From positions 1 to 64,000 of the forward strand of contig LVAP01000012.1 of NCBI GenBank assembly GCA_001603025.1: DNA of 64,000 nt, given 5' to 3'. Of this stretch, positions 26,572 through 35,480 are shown piece by piece. The notes beneath the pieces are model-generated. The model did no database searches. It was not told where the DNA came from and worked only from the letters and a program-made list of their open reading frames with translations. The stretch is from Clostridiales bacterium Firm_10. Its GTDB lineage: Bacteria > Bacillota > Clostridia > Christensenellales > Aristaeellaceae. A program made the position numbers and the translations under genes. The stretch's first letter is position 1; the number at the start of each line of letters is the position of its first letter.

Positions 26572-27897
26572 TCACAGCTGCTTCAGCACTTCGTTGATGG
26601 CCCGTGCGCGATGCGAGACGGCGTTCTTTTCTTCCAGTGAAGCCTCTGCAAAAGTCTTGCCGAAGTCCGCGTTCAGGAAGAGCGGATCATAGCCGAAGCC
26701 GCCATCGCCGCGATACTCGCGCAGGATGAGGCCTTCACATGTTCCGCGCCCGATGATGGGCTCGTGTCCGGGGCGCACCAATGCCATCACGCAGGCGTAG
26801 CGGGCGGTGCGCTTTTCATCCGGCACATCCTTCAGCTCTTTGAGAAGCAGCTGATTGTTAGCTTCATCGTCGCCGTGAACGCCGCAGTAGCGGGCGGAAT
26901 GCACCCCCGGGCGGCCGTTCAGTGCGTCCACCTCCAAGCCGGAATCATCCGCAATGCAGGCACAGCCGGTCAGTTTCAGCAAGGCATTGGCCTTGATGAG
27001 CGCGTTTTCCTCAAAGGTCTCACCATTTTCCTCGATCTCGGGATCGAGGCCCAGTTCCTTCATGGAGAGCACGTCGAACTTATCGCCAAGCAGCATGCGC
27101 ATCTCACGCAGCTTCCCGAAATTTGCGCTCGCCAGCACAAGCTTGGGCTTTTTGCCGATGACTTCCGCAGCTTTATCCAATGCTTCCATCTGCTTTCCCA
27201 TGAGCCGGGAGATCCCTTTTTCGCCCAGATCAAGCAGGGTGTTCAGCTCACTTTTGTGCAGGGTCCGGCCTTCGCCGGTGCCCTGGATTTCCACATATTC
27301 CATCTCGCCCGTGGCAGGATTGCGCGTCATGACCAGGTTCATGTCCACCTGGGCGTGACTGTCCTCGATGTATTCCAGGTCCAGCAATGCGGTTTCCTCC
27401 ACCACGCCGACGCTCACGGCGGCCAGATGGCGGGTGACGGGGGAATCCATCAGTTTGCCTTCCTGGATGAGTTTATCCACAGCCAGGCATAGCGCCACGT
27501 ACGCGCCGGTGATGGAGGCGGTTCGCGTGCCGCCGTCGGCCTGGATCACGTCGCAGTCCAGGTAGATTGTGCGCTCACCCAGGCGGGTGAGATCACAGCA
27601 GGCGCGGATTGAGCGGCCGATGAGCCGCTGGATCTCCACGGAGCGGCCGTCGCGCTTGGTGAACTCGCGCTGCTTGCGATGGTCTGTCGAGCCGGGCAGC
27701 ATGGCGTATTCGGCGGTGATCCAACCCTTGCCCGTGCCCTTGAGGAAAGGGGGCACGCTATCTTCGACCGAAGCGGTGCAGATAACGCGCGTTTTGCCGC
27801 ACTCGATGAGCACGGATCCGGCGGCCATTTCGGTGAAGTGCGGGATGATGTTGACGGGACGCAGTTCGTCGAAGCTGCGGCCTCTTGTGCGTTGCAT
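26572..27897 (-). CDS. Fused RNase PH / RdgB (HAM1) nucleotidase
   Basis: The 441-residue protein joins two enzymes. Residues 1 to about 245 are RNase PH, the phosphate-dependent 3' exoribonuclease that trims tRNA, starting [13 protein letters not shown] and holding [34 protein letters not shown] and the QGTGEGR motif. From about 250 ([14 protein letters not shown]) to the end is RdgB/HAM1, which hydrolyses ITP, XTP and dITP; it shows [10 protein letters not shown]-like (here [13 protein letters not shown]), [22 protein letters not shown] and FGYDPLF motifs. Both active sites look intact. ATG 27897 has a GGAGG site. Separate but adjacent genes in Bacillus (rph-rdgB) make fusion a natural step, and similar fusions are known in Clostridia. 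Confidence 0.95.
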   Translation of the reverse strand: MQRTRGRSFDELRPVNIIPHFTEMAAGSVLIECGKTRVICTASVEDSVPPFLKGTGKGWITAEYAMLPGSTDHRKQREFTKRDGRSVEIQRLIGRSIRACCDLTRLGERTIYLDCDVIQADGGTRTASITGAYVALCLAVDKLIQEGKLMDSPVTRHLAAVSVGVVEETALLDLEYIEDSHAQVDMNLVMTRNPATGEMEYVEIQGTGEGRTLHKSELNTLLDLGEKGISRLMGKQMEALDKAAEVIGKKPKLVLASANFGKLREMRMLLGDKFDVLSMKELGLDPEIEENGETFEENALIKANALLKLTGCACIADDSGLEVDALNGRPGVHSARYCGVHGDDEANNQLLLKELKDVPDEKRTARYACVMALVRPGHEPIIGRGTCEGLILREYRGDGGFGYDPLFLNADFGKTFAEASLEEKNAVSHRARAINEVLKQL

Positions 27898-27933
27898 GAT
27901 ACACGCCTCCTGTTCTGTCAGTTGCCTGTGGAT

Positions 27934-28566
27934 TCAGATATACGATCTAATCAGCGCCTTAACGGTTTCTTCCGTCCCGTTTGCGATGATGTAATCCGTC
28001 ACGATACTGCGGCGCAGCGCACTGCGCACGAGCGTTTTGTCGTATAGGGCGAATACTTCTGGAAGAGCGCGTTTTGTGGCGGCATTTATCTGTTTCAGCA
28101 TTGCCGTGTCGGCGGCCTTCCTCGCGGCATCCACGGGGGGATAGCCTGTGCCGAATGGGCCGTCAAACAGCTTATCCAGCGTGCATTGCAGGTTGATTTC
28201 GCCTGACCAGCCGAAGTTCAGGCCCAATGGCAGGGAAACGGCGTTGCCGCCATTGATGCGCCCGAAGAGGAAGGCGTCCTGGGGCGTGGGCGCATAGCCG
28301 CAGAGCACGCCCGGCAGGCTGTTGCAGGCGAGCATCATGCCCTGTCCAGAGGAGCATCCGGTCACGACGAAATCCACGGCGCCACCCGCCAGCAAGAGGC
28401 TGATGCAAAGCGCCGTCTCCACATAGGTAATGCTGCTGTCCTCATGGGGGAAAACGCCGAAATTGATTATTTCGGCATCCGGACTTTTCACCGCATTCAG
28501 CGTGCAGCTGTACAGCAGTTCATTTTTCCCTTTCTGGGATGCTGCCTGGATTACTCCGATTCGCAT
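27934..28566 (-). CDS. RpiB/LacA/LacB-family sugar-phosphate isomerase
   Basis: This 210-residue protein has the RpiB fold: VVTGCSSGQGMMLACN corresponds to the GTGxGxxIAANK phosphate-binding loop, VLCGYAP to the RAALC segment with the catalytic cysteine, and NGGNAVSLPLG to the NNANVLALG strand. It is longer than typical RpiB (about 150) by a C-terminal helical extension (from about residue 155). The usual opening IGxDHAG is replaced by IGVIQAASQKGKNE, so a substrate other than ribose 5-phosphate is possible. It lies 30 bases downstream of the ZnuA-like gene and 36 bases before the RNase PH gene. Confidence 0.8.
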   Translation of the reverse strand: MRIGVIQAASQKGKNELLYSCTLNAVKSPDAEIINFGVFPHEDSSITYVETALCISLLLAGGAVDFVVTGCSSGQGMMLACNSLPGVLCGYAPTPQDAFLFGRINGGNAVSLPLGLNFGWSGEINLQCTLDKLFDGPFGTGYPPVDAARKAADTAMLKQINAATKRALPEVFALYDKTLVRSALRRSIVTDYIIANGTEETVKALIRSYI

Positions 28567-28596
28567 GGTGGCACTCCCTGTTCCAATTTATTGTTT

Positions 28597-29529
28597 TTAT
28601 GGGTTCGCAGCGCTTTTCAACGTCTCTGCGATGATCTTTGCGTTTTCCAGCATGATGCGTTCATAGGCCCCGCAATCGCCATCGGCGGCATGGGTCATGA
28701 GCGTGTCCAGCCGGGCCACGGCGTAGCCTTCAGCCGTCAGGGCTTCGACAAGGTTCTGCGGCGCCTGCCGTTCGATGAGGATCACGGCGGCTCCGGCGTC
28801 TGCCAGCGTTGCCAGCAGATCGCCCAGATCGTTGCCATACTGTTCGGTGCCCGGCTCGCGCGGATACTCACATACGATATTCAGCCCCAGCTGCCGCGCA
28901 AGGTAACCCAGCCCTTCATGGAGCACGGCCACAGGGAGATCAGGCGCTCGGGAAACGACGTCCTCCATGTCGTCGGCCAGGTTCTGAAGGCGCGTGAGGT
29001 ATTCGCCAAGGTTTTTGTCATACAGAGCGGCATAGGGCTCGTCCATTTGCGCCATGCCGGCGGCAATGGAGATGGAAATGTCCATCGCGCCGGGAACGGA
29101 AAGGAAGAGCCATGGATTGTCGCCTTCCAAATGGCTGCCAGTTTCGCCGCTCGCACCGCCATTGTATAATGTGCGCCCGTTCATCGCGCTCAGGACGGCG
29201 ATTCCTGCGTCGCCCATGGTCAGCGCGGATTCAAAGCTCTCCAGACCGCGTCCACCGATGATGAGCGCATCCTGCCCTGCAATGAGCGCGGCGTCCCAGT
29301 TTGAAAGCTGGTAGGAACGGGGACAGCCCACCTGCGGCTGGACGAGGTTTGAAAGAGTCAGTGCGGGAACGTCCTTCACCAGGTTGACAGAGAGGGCGTA
29401 GAGCGGGTAAAAGGTGGTCATGACGCGCGTGTCGTCCGGCACGGCATCGTCAGTCAATGGGGTGCAGCCGGAAAACGCCGGCAGCGCGGCAATCAGCAGG
29501 AGAGCCGTAAGTCGCTTGAGTTTGTTCAT
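28597..29529 (-). CDS. ZnuA-like metal-binding lipoprotein with altered ligands
   Basis: This 310-residue extracytoplasmic lipoprotein starts at ATG 29529 (AGGAAG site). The signal peptide has a lipobox ending FSGC at about residue 21. The fold matches cluster A-I metal receptors (ZnuA/MntA): TTFYPLYALSVNLV start, DALIIGGRGLES, a long backbone helix, VLHEGLGYLARQLGL and VILIERQ. Two of the four metal ligands are missing: the PHxY His region reads CPRSY, and the NPHxWL region reads NPWLFL. The third His (LHEGLGY) and an acidic residue near the end remain. No ZnuB or ZnuC gene is in the window. Specificity for zinc or manganese cannot be assumed. Confidence 0.8.
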   Translation of the reverse strand: MNKLKRLTALLLIAALPAFSGCTPLTDDAVPDDTRVMTTFYPLYALSVNLVKDVPALTLSNLVQPQVGCPRSYQLSNWDAALIAGQDALIIGGRGLESFESALTMGDAGIAVLSAMNGRTLYNGGASGETGSHLEGDNPWLFLSVPGAMDISISIAAGMAQMDEPYAALYDKNLGEYLTRLQNLADDMEDVVSRAPDLPVAVLHEGLGYLARQLGLNIVCEYPREPGTEQYGNDLGDLLATLADAGAAVILIERQAPQNLVEALTAEGYAVARLDTLMTHAADGDCGAYERIMLENAKIIAETLKSAANP

Positions 29530-29569
29530 CGTTTGCTTCCTGATTTGGGTTGTTGTCCGCGGATGATTC

Positions 29570-29598
29570 ATTATACCATAGTTCGAGGCCATGTTCAA
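29570..29598 (-). promoter_or_regulatory. Promoter of the ZnuA-like gene
   Basis: TTGAAC (29598-29593), 17-base spacer, TATAAT (29575-29570), read leftwards. It overlaps the last codons of the upstream glycosidase-like gene and starts the ZnuA-like, isomerase, RNase PH/RdgB, YfcE run. Confidence 0.75.
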
Positions 29599-31763
29599 TC
29601 CTCGAAGGGAAGGATTCGGGCTTCTGTGAAGGCACGCTCGATTTCGCCGAGACTTAAGTCGGTTTTCAGGTATCGCCGGTTGTCGGCGGGAATCAGGGCG
29701 ATGCCATCTTGCACTGCAACGGCGAGCGGCTCGCCGCCGAGACTGTCCGACAGGGTAAAGGCGTTCGGCGAGAGCGGAAGCAGCAGCCACGCAGCGCCGC
29801 GTCTGTGCCAATACTGGACGCATTGCGCGCCCCCATGCGTGAAGGCAAAGGCGGAAACACCCTCCGGTGCGGCAATAGGGTAACAAGCCGCCAATTCATA
29901 ACGGCCATCCTCGTCGATGAGAAGCGTGTGTTCCTGCTTGAGATCCTTCAGCGCTTCCTTCTGCGCCGCGGTCAGCCAATGCCGTGCGCGTACGTCTTCC
30001 CATCGGCGCATGACCTCGAGGATATCGCCGATGCGCGGATGCTCGTTGAAGCGGCCGAGGTCGGCTTGAATGGTGGCAGGGCAGTCCCACGCGGCCGCGC
30101 GGCTTGTTCCATATTCGACCATGTCGGCCTGTGTGCCATCGTCTTCGTCATTCGGCGCCCAAAAGCCCCACCAGCCAAAGTCGAGGCGGGTGAAATCCTT
30201 TCGCATGCGCGGTGCTTCTTCAGCAGGAAACTGTGCGATCTTTTCCTTGAAAACCCGCGGCGGAAAAATATCGAAAGCGTTGCCGCCAGCCTGGAAGTGC
30301 CAGCTGAAATGCGCCTTGGCCGCTCCTTCTGTGAAGGCGGGCGCTTCGTTGAATTTGCGCCAGACGCGCAGCTGCGCGTTCGCCACGTGATACTCGAACG
30401 GCGCGTTCGTGCCTTCTGAACCATCCATGTAGCAGAAGCGGAAGCCGGCATTGTAGACGTTGGCCAGCTTGTCGGCTATTTCATCCTGCAGGTCAGTGTT
30501 CTGATCTATGTAGCAGCTGCTCGCGCCGAATTCGGAAATATCCAGCAGCCCGCCCATCTGGCCGGCCGGATGCTGTTCGGTGTCCGTATCGAAGGCGCCG
30601 CGTCCTATGCCTGTGAATCGGAAAGGCGGCTCGACTGTATATCCTTCGTATGTGATCAGTTCTCCGCCAAACTGCAACACGCGGCGCTTTGGGTGCATGG
30701 CGCAGCCCGTTGGATTCTCTTCGACGAAGAGGTCTCCGTCGGCCTCAAGCGGGCGGGAGAGAGTGAAGCGGAGCGTTTTGTTCAGGCGATGATCGGCATG
30801 CGGCGTAACATAACGGCTTCTGAGGCCGATATGCGTCTGCAGAAAGTGCAGGCCAGGCGTGATGCCGGCAGCCTTGAGGCGCGCGATAATGGTTTTTACG
30901 TCCTCTCTGCCGTTGGGGTAGCGCTCATTGTAATCGTAGTTGCCGCACAGCGAGTAGCCACGTTCCTCCCTGAACATTGCGGTGTAGTAGATGAGCATGA
31001 GTCGGAAGCCGCCTTGCTTCGCACGGGCGATGTGCTCATCGACATTTTCCGGACAGATGTCCCGCGTCCAGTAAACGGATTGATTGATGACCGCACTGCG
31101 GCGGTTCATGACGCCGCGCGGCATGTCATAGTCTGCCTCCAGATGGTCGATGGCATCCAGCAGTCGGTCCGAGGCGCAGGCGATGAGCGCCGCCGCGCAT
31201 CCTTCAAGGCAGATGCCGCGCACGGCGTCAGCCGTCATTACGCGGCAGCGTGCGCGCCTCTCCTGGTCAATACGGGCGTGCGGCGACACAGCCAGCACGC
31301 TGACGGCGGCATGTTCGTCCCAGATCACGTTGAGCCACTCGCCGAAATGCCTGCGGTGCCTGACAGGCAGCTGGCACAGACGCAGCTCTGCGACGGGCGG
31401 AACGTCCATGCAGAGTCCATCGTAATCCTCGCGATCCACGGTGAAGCCGGCCAGCCGGAAACCGATGTAGCAGGGCGTTTCCCGAATTTCGATAATCGCT
31501 TTCACGGGCACGGTTTCAAAGGAAACGTGCAGCAGGTTCCCCACACGACGGACGGAATTGGCCTGATAGGTGGTGCGTTTGTTGGGGTGCGCTAGTTTCA
31601 CTTCATTGTTGAAGGGCCGCTCTTGGGTGACAGAGAACAGCGTGACTTCCTCCTCCGCCTCGAGGCATTCTTCGCCGTTTTCCTTGATGATGAGGCTCTT
31701 CGCAAGGGCGTTTTCTCCCACAGTCAGGCGGAACAATTCGTTTTCCAGAATAATATCCGACAT
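29595..31763 (-). CDS. TIM-barrel glycoside hydrolase-like protein, family unassigned
   Basis: This 722-residue protein starts at ATG 31763, eight bases after AAGGAGC. No signal peptide is seen, so it is probably cytoplasmic. Residues about 1-200 look like a beta-sandwich (many short strands), 200-560 like a TIM barrel with carbohydrate-enzyme features (GGFRLMLIYYTAMF, GITPGLHFLQTH, FRFCYMDGSEG, HFSWHFQAGG, FGWWGFW), and the last ~100 residues a small beta domain. The acid pair in YMDGSEG is the best candidate for part of the active site. It resembles alpha-galactosidase/GH31-like clans in general layout only; I cannot place it in a named family. Own promoter; ends 65 bases before the ZnuA-like gene. 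Confidence 0.65.
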   Translation of the reverse strand: MSDIILENELFRLTVGENALAKSLIIKENGEECLEAEEEVTLFSVTQERPFNNEVKLAHPNKRTTYQANSVRRVGNLLHVSFETVPVKAIIEIRETPCYIGFRLAGFTVDREDYDGLCMDVPPVAELRLCQLPVRHRRHFGEWLNVIWDEHAAVSVLAVSPHARIDQERRARCRVMTADAVRGICLEGCAAALIACASDRLLDAIDHLEADYDMPRGVMNRRSAVINQSVYWTRDICPENVDEHIARAKQGGFRLMLIYYTAMFREERGYSLCGNYDYNERYPNGREDVKTIIARLKAAGITPGLHFLQTHIGLRSRYVTPHADHRLNKTLRFTLSRPLEADGDLFVEENPTGCAMHPKRRVLQFGGELITYEGYTVEPPFRFTGIGRGAFDTDTEQHPAGQMGGLLDISEFGASSCYIDQNTDLQDEIADKLANVYNAGFRFCYMDGSEGTNAPFEYHVANAQLRVWRKFNEAPAFTEGAAKAHFSWHFQAGGNAFDIFPPRVFKEKIAQFPAEEAPRMRKDFTRLDFGWWGFWAPNDEDDGTQADMVEYGTSRAAAWDCPATIQADLGRFNEHPRIGDILEVMRRWEDVRARHWLTAAQKEALKDLKQEHTLLIDEDGRYELAACYPIAAPEGVSAFAFTHGGAQCVQYWHRRGAAWLLLPLSPNAFTLSDSLGGEPLAVAVQDGIALIPADNRRYLKTDLSLGEIERAFTEARILPFED

Positions 31764-31802
31764 CGCCGGCCGCTCCTTCCGCAAACAATGTGCTCGCTTT
31801 TG

Positions 31803-31831
31803 ATTATACCACAGTGAAGGGCGATGTGCAA
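31803..31831 (-). promoter_or_regulatory. Promoter of the glycosidase-like gene
   Basis: TTGCAC (31831-31826), 17 bases, TATAAT (31808-31803), read leftwards, about 40 bases before the start codon. Confidence 0.8.
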
Positions 31832-31888
31832 TTCGCGTTTTCAGGCGGCAGGGCACGTCATCTTTCCCGGCGCTGTTCTTGAATGGCA

Positions 31889-31917
31889 TTGACCTCTTAC
31901 ACGGTTTCAGATATAAT
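31889..31917 (+). promoter_or_regulatory. Promoter of the macrodomain gene
   Basis: TTGACC (31889-31894), 17-base spacer, TATAAT (31912-31917). It implies a leader of about 110 bases before ATG 32035; no known RNA element was recognised in it. Confidence 0.8.
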
Positions 31918-32034
31918 AAAACACAGTCGGGTACATGGCTTGTCCGCAGAAACGGCCACAGCGGTTGCAGGCACTTTAGCTGTAAATGCAGGCATAAACA
32001 GCCATACAACAACATGCACGATGGGAGCGATGAT

Positions 32035-33087
32035 ATGCCTTTTGAAATTGTGAGGAATGACATAACGAAAATGAAGGTCGATGCTATTGTCAACGCGGCC
32101 AATAAGTCGCTGCTGGGCGGCGGTGGTGTGGATGGCGCGATCCATCAGGCCGCGGGGCCGGAGCTGCTGGCGGAATGCCGAACGCTCGGCGGCTGCGAAA
32201 CCGGTGAAGCTAAAATCACGCACGGATATCGCCTGCCAGCGCGATATGTGATTCACACAGTCGGCCCTGTTTGGCACGGCGGGCACAACGGGGAACGGGA
32301 AAAGCTGGCGTCATGCTACCGCAATGCCCTGGACCTGGCCCTGTCCCACGGATGCGAGACCATCGCATTTCCGCTGATTTCCGCTGGCGCATACGGATAT
32401 CCCAAGGATCAGGCCATGTCCGTGGCCATCGACGAGATTGGGAAGTTTCTGTTCGATCACGACATGATGGTTTATCTTGTGGTGTTCGGTCCGGCGGAAT
32501 TCGCCGTGGGGAGAAAGTTGTTTCGCGATGTGCAGGAGTACATCGATGATGTTTACGCAGCCGTGCACGTCATGAAAAACGTGGAGCGTACCCGTGAGAC
32601 GCTGTGGAAGCAGGACGAAGAAGCCGCGCTGAGACTTGATAAGGAAATCAGCAAGGACATCAGAGTCGGGGCAATGTTCAGCAGCGAGGCGCTTCCGCGT
32701 TCAGCCCCACCGGACTGGGAGAGGATGCTGAAGCAAACGGATGAGGGCTTCTCGGAGACGCTGATGCGCCTGATCGACGAAAAAGGCATGACTGACGCGC
32801 AGTGCTACAAGAAGGCGAACGTAGACAGGAAGCTGTTCAGCAAGATCCGGTCAAACCCTGCCTATAAACCCAGCAAGCCCACGGTGTTCGCCTTTGCCGT
32901 CGCGCTCGAATTATCCCTGCCGGAAACGAAGAAAATGCTGAACAGGGCGGGATTTGCCCTTTCGCACAGCAGTAAATTCGATATCATTCTTGAATACTTC
33001 ATCAAAAACCGGAGCTACAACATCTATGAGATCAACGAGGTGCTGTTCCATTACGATATGCCCCTGCTTGGTTCCGCCGCGAATTGA
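32035..33087 (+). CDS. Macrodomain protein with C-terminal HTH-like helical region
   Basis: This 350-residue protein starts at ATG 32035 after GGGAG; the longer open frame has no site. Residues 1 to about 165 are an Appr-1''-p processing macrodomain of the YmdB/MacroD type, with [18 protein letters not shown] (ADP-ribose-binding Asn and Gly loop), [17 protein letters not shown] and ISAGAYGYP. Such domains remove ADP-ribose from proteins or nucleic acids or hydrolyse O-acetyl-ADP-ribose. Residues about 180-245 form a charged helical linker. The last ~100 residues contain an XRE-like helical pattern ([20 protein letters not shown], then [12 protein letters not shown] and MLNRAGF). The VWA gene follows 105 bases later. 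Confidence 0.85.
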   Translation: MPFEIVRNDITKMKVDAIVNAANKSLLGGGGVDGAIHQAAGPELLAECRTLGGCETGEAKITHGYRLPARYVIHTVGPVWHGGHNGEREKLASCYRNALDLALSHGCETIAFPLISAGAYGYPKDQAMSVAIDEIGKFLFDHDMMVYLVVFGPAEFAVGRKLFRDVQEYIDDVYAAVHVMKNVERTRETLWKQDEEAALRLDKEISKDIRVGAMFSSEALPRSAPPDWERMLKQTDEGFSETLMRLIDEKGMTDAQCYKKANVDRKLFSKIRSNPAYKPSKPTVFAFAVALELSLPETKKMLNRAGFALSHSSKFDIILEYFIKNRSYNIYEINEVLFHYDMPLLGSAAN

Positions 33088-33192
33088 ATAATTGTCGCGT
33101 GGCAGGCGACCAATTTCCTTCCGTTTTTGTGTATGATGGCGTTGCAAGGGCGGGGAAAGCCCATGAGCCTATCAATAACGGGAGGGATATCC

Positions 33193-33846
33193 ATGAAAAA
33201 GAATCTGACGGAAATGGTCTTCATACTCGACGCGAGCGGTTCCATGGCCGGCCTGGAGGCCGATACGATTGGCGGCTTCAACGCCATGATCGAACGCCAG
33301 AAGAAAGTGGAGGGGGAGGCGCTCGTTTCCACTGTGCTGTTTTCCAACGAGAGCACTGTCATTCATGATCGCGAAGACCTGAGCAGGATCGAGCCGATGA
33401 CTGACAGGCAGTATCGCGTCGGCGGCTGCACGGCTCTGATCGACGCCGTCGGCGGCGCGATCCACCACATCGGCAATGTCCACAAGTATGCGCGGGAGGA
33501 AGACCGCCCTGAGCACACCATCTTCGTGATCACCACGGATGGCATGGAAAACGCCAGCCGGCACTACACCAGCGAACAGGTGAAGGACATGGTTCGGCGC
33601 CAGAAGGAGAAGTATGGCTGGGAATTCCTGTTCCTGGGCGCCAACATCGACGCGGTTGAAACGGCGGCCCGTTACGGCATTGCGAAGGACCGGGCTGTGA
33701 CTTTCCACAACGACGCTGAAGGGCAGGCGCTGAACTATGCCGAGGTGAGCAAGGCGGTGCACGCCGTACGCACCAACGCGCCGCTCGGTGCGGAGTGGAA
33801 AGAGAACATAGAAGCGGACTACAGGAACCGGAAAAGCCGGCGCTGA
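33193..33846 (+). CDS. von Willebrand factor A domain protein
   Basis: The protein is 217 residues, almost wholly a VWA domain. ATG 33193 follows GGAGGG. The MIDAS metal site is complete: D13-x-S15-x-S17 (DASGS), the Thr in GGCTALIDA and the Asp in TTDGMEN. No signal peptide or membrane segment is visible, so it is probably cytoplasmic. VWA proteins of this size usually act as Mg-dependent protein-interaction modules. It follows the macrodomain gene on the same strand, and I recall this pairing from other gut Firmicutes; a joint function is inference. Target and role are unknown. Confidence 0.85.
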   Translation: MKKNLTEMVFILDASGSMAGLEADTIGGFNAMIERQKKVEGEALVSTVLFSNESTVIHDREDLSRIEPMTDRQYRVGGCTALIDAVGGAIHHIGNVHKYAREEDRPEHTIFVITTDGMENASRHYTSEQVKDMVRRQKEKYGWEFLFLGANIDAVETAARYGIAKDRAVTFHNDAEGQALNYAEVSKAVHAVRTNAPLGAEWKENIEADYRNRKSRR

Positions 33847-33905
33847 TCGCAGGCCCTGAAACCTAATGCTTCATTGGTGGCCGGACTGCCGGAAGGCGGG
33901 TCTGG

Positions 33906-33945
33906 CCGCCTGCGTCGTGGGATGAAACCCACCTGCGGCGGTTTT
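33906..33945 (+). terminator. Probable terminator after the VWA gene
   Basis: Two paired blocks, CCGCC/GGCGG and GTGGG/CCCAC, separated by a small internal loop, form a hairpin followed by TTTTG. The interrupted stem makes it a moderate call. Confidence 0.5.
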
Positions 33946-33960
33946 GTCACAAATTGAATC

Positions 33961-33989
33961 TTCACGGATGTCCGGTTTTGTGTTATACT
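33961..33989 (+). promoter_or_regulatory. Promoter of the serine hydrolase gene
   Basis: TTCACG (33961-33966), 17 bases, TATACT (33984-33989), about 45 bases before ATG 34034. Confidence 0.6.
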
Positions 33990-34033
33990 TGATATGGATA
34001 AGCGGCATGACTGATGAAGGGAGTTGGAAAAAG

Positions 34034-35206
34034 ATGAATTTCCATTTGCTGCAGCAGTATCTTGATTCGCTGAATGAGGAATATGGGATTCCGGCCCTGG
34101 ATGTGATCGTTACCAAGGATCATGAAACGGTTTTCCGCCATATGGTCGGTTTTTCGGCTCCTGAGGGAAAGCGCCCCGTCAGCGACCGCGATTTCTACCT
34201 CATGTATTCCTGCACCAAACTGGTCACCATGACAGCCATGATGCAGCTGATTGAGGCGGGAAAGGTCAGCCTGTACGATCCCGTCAGCCGATTCCTGCCG
34301 GAATGGGAATATATGACTGTCATCAACGCGGACTGGAAGTCGAAAGGCGATCAGTTCAGCCCGGGGCTGCGTGAGCCGTCTCATTTTGCGAAGAACAGGG
34401 TAAGGATTATCGACTGCATGTCCATGACGGCCGGATTGACCTACGACATGCGCTCTGAGGGCATTCGTGAGCTGCTCGAAAAGAAGCCGGACGCCACGAC
34501 CAGGGAGGTTATCGCCGCGCTGGCCAGGATGCCGCTCCTCTTTGAGCCGGGAACGCGCTATCGCTACAGCCTCGGTCACGACGTTATCGCCGCGGTGATC
34601 GAGGTCATCAGCGGCGAACGGTTCAGCGAATACCTGGAAAACCATATCTTCAAACCGCTCGGCATTAAGGACCTGACCTGTCACATGACTGATGAGCAGA
34701 AATCCAGACTGAGCGCGCTATACAGATATCAGCCGGATTCCAAAACGATGGAATGCCTCGGCGAAGATGTTCCCGTGTTTGCCGTTTCGCCCAATTACGA
34801 AAGCGGCGGCGCGGCGCTGGCGGGGACGGCGGAGGCGTATGCCGGCGTGGTCGAAGCGCTCGCAAACGGCGGCGTCGGCCGCAACGGAAACCGCATTCTG
34901 AAAGAGGAGAGCGTAATGCTCTTTACGCATTCGGTGCTCACTGGGGAAGCCGTAAAGGACTTCCGGGTGGGGCGATTTCTGGAGTATACCTATGGCCTTG
35001 GTGTGCGCGTGAAAACAGAACAGATTATCGGGCAGTCCCCGACAGGCGAATTTGGCTGGGACGGTGCCGCCGGCGGCTATGCCGTCGTCGATCCATTCAA
35101 CCACGTCGGCATCTTCTATGTGGAGCATATCCTGAACTTCTTCGAGGGGTACAGTGTCATTCATCCGCGTGTCCGCGATCTGGTCTATAAAGGCCTGGCC
35201 AGGTAA
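34034..35206 (+). CDS. Beta-lactamase/penicillin-binding-type serine hydrolase
   Basis: This 390-residue class C beta-lactamase-fold protein (Pfam Beta-lactamase family) starts at ATG 34034 behind AAGGGAG. The SxxK motif is S59-C60-T61-K62, in the expected place. The YxN equivalent is YSL in RYRYSLGHDV, with Leu replacing the usual Asn. A GWDGAAGG motif near residue 340 corresponds to the HxG/KTG-like strand. No signal peptide is seen, so it may be a cytoplasmic esterase or peptidase instead of a true beta-lactamase. It has its own promoter and terminator. Substrate unknown. Confidence 0.85.
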   Translation: MNFHLLQQYLDSLNEEYGIPALDVIVTKDHETVFRHMVGFSAPEGKRPVSDRDFYLMYSCTKLVTMTAMMQLIEAGKVSLYDPVSRFLPEWEYMTVINADWKSKGDQFSPGLREPSHFAKNRVRIIDCMSMTAGLTYDMRSEGIRELLEKKPDATTREVIAALARMPLLFEPGTRYRYSLGHDVIAAVIEVISGERFSEYLENHIFKPLGIKDLTCHMTDEQKSRLSALYRYQPDSKTMECLGEDVPVFAVSPNYESGGAALAGTAEAYAGVVEALANGGVGRNGNRILKEESVMLFTHSVLTGEAVKDFRVGRFLEYTYGLGVRVKTEQIIGQSPTGEFGWDGAAGGYAVVDPFNHVGIFYVEHILNFFEGYSVIHPRVRDLVYKGLAR

Positions 35207-35219
35207 GTGGAAGGGAAGG

Positions 35220-35246
35220 GCGTCGCTGGAAGCAGCGGCGCTTTTT
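35220..35246 (+). terminator. Terminator after the serine hydrolase gene
   Basis: A nine-base stem GCGTCGCTG/CAGCGGCGC with a GAAG loop is followed by TTTTTCTTC, 14 bases after the stop codon. Confidence 0.85.
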
Positions 35247-35480
35247 CTTCTGCGCCAGAACGACGGGTGAAGGCAGGAACGGCAGGCTTATGCGAAGCTG
35301 CGCACCACCGAAAAAAATAATAAAAACGTGCATTATCGACCGTTGCGCGACCATTCGTTCTGTGAGACAATAAACGAGCTTATCGGCAGCCGGGGCAATA
35401 CGGCTGTTTCGCATCAGCACAATTTACTCCTTACTGTTTATGGATTGAAACACGGCATTTGCAGAAAAGAGGGCGTTTCC

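Noticed and set aside
31879-32034. N-terminal extension of the macrodomain protein
   Set aside because: It has no ribosome binding site, includes the -10 promoter region and is unlike macrodomain proteins; ATG 32035 fits.
35328-35480. N-terminal extension of the MATE protein
   Set aside because: No ribosome binding site, and the encoded residues are soluble and unlike any MATE start.
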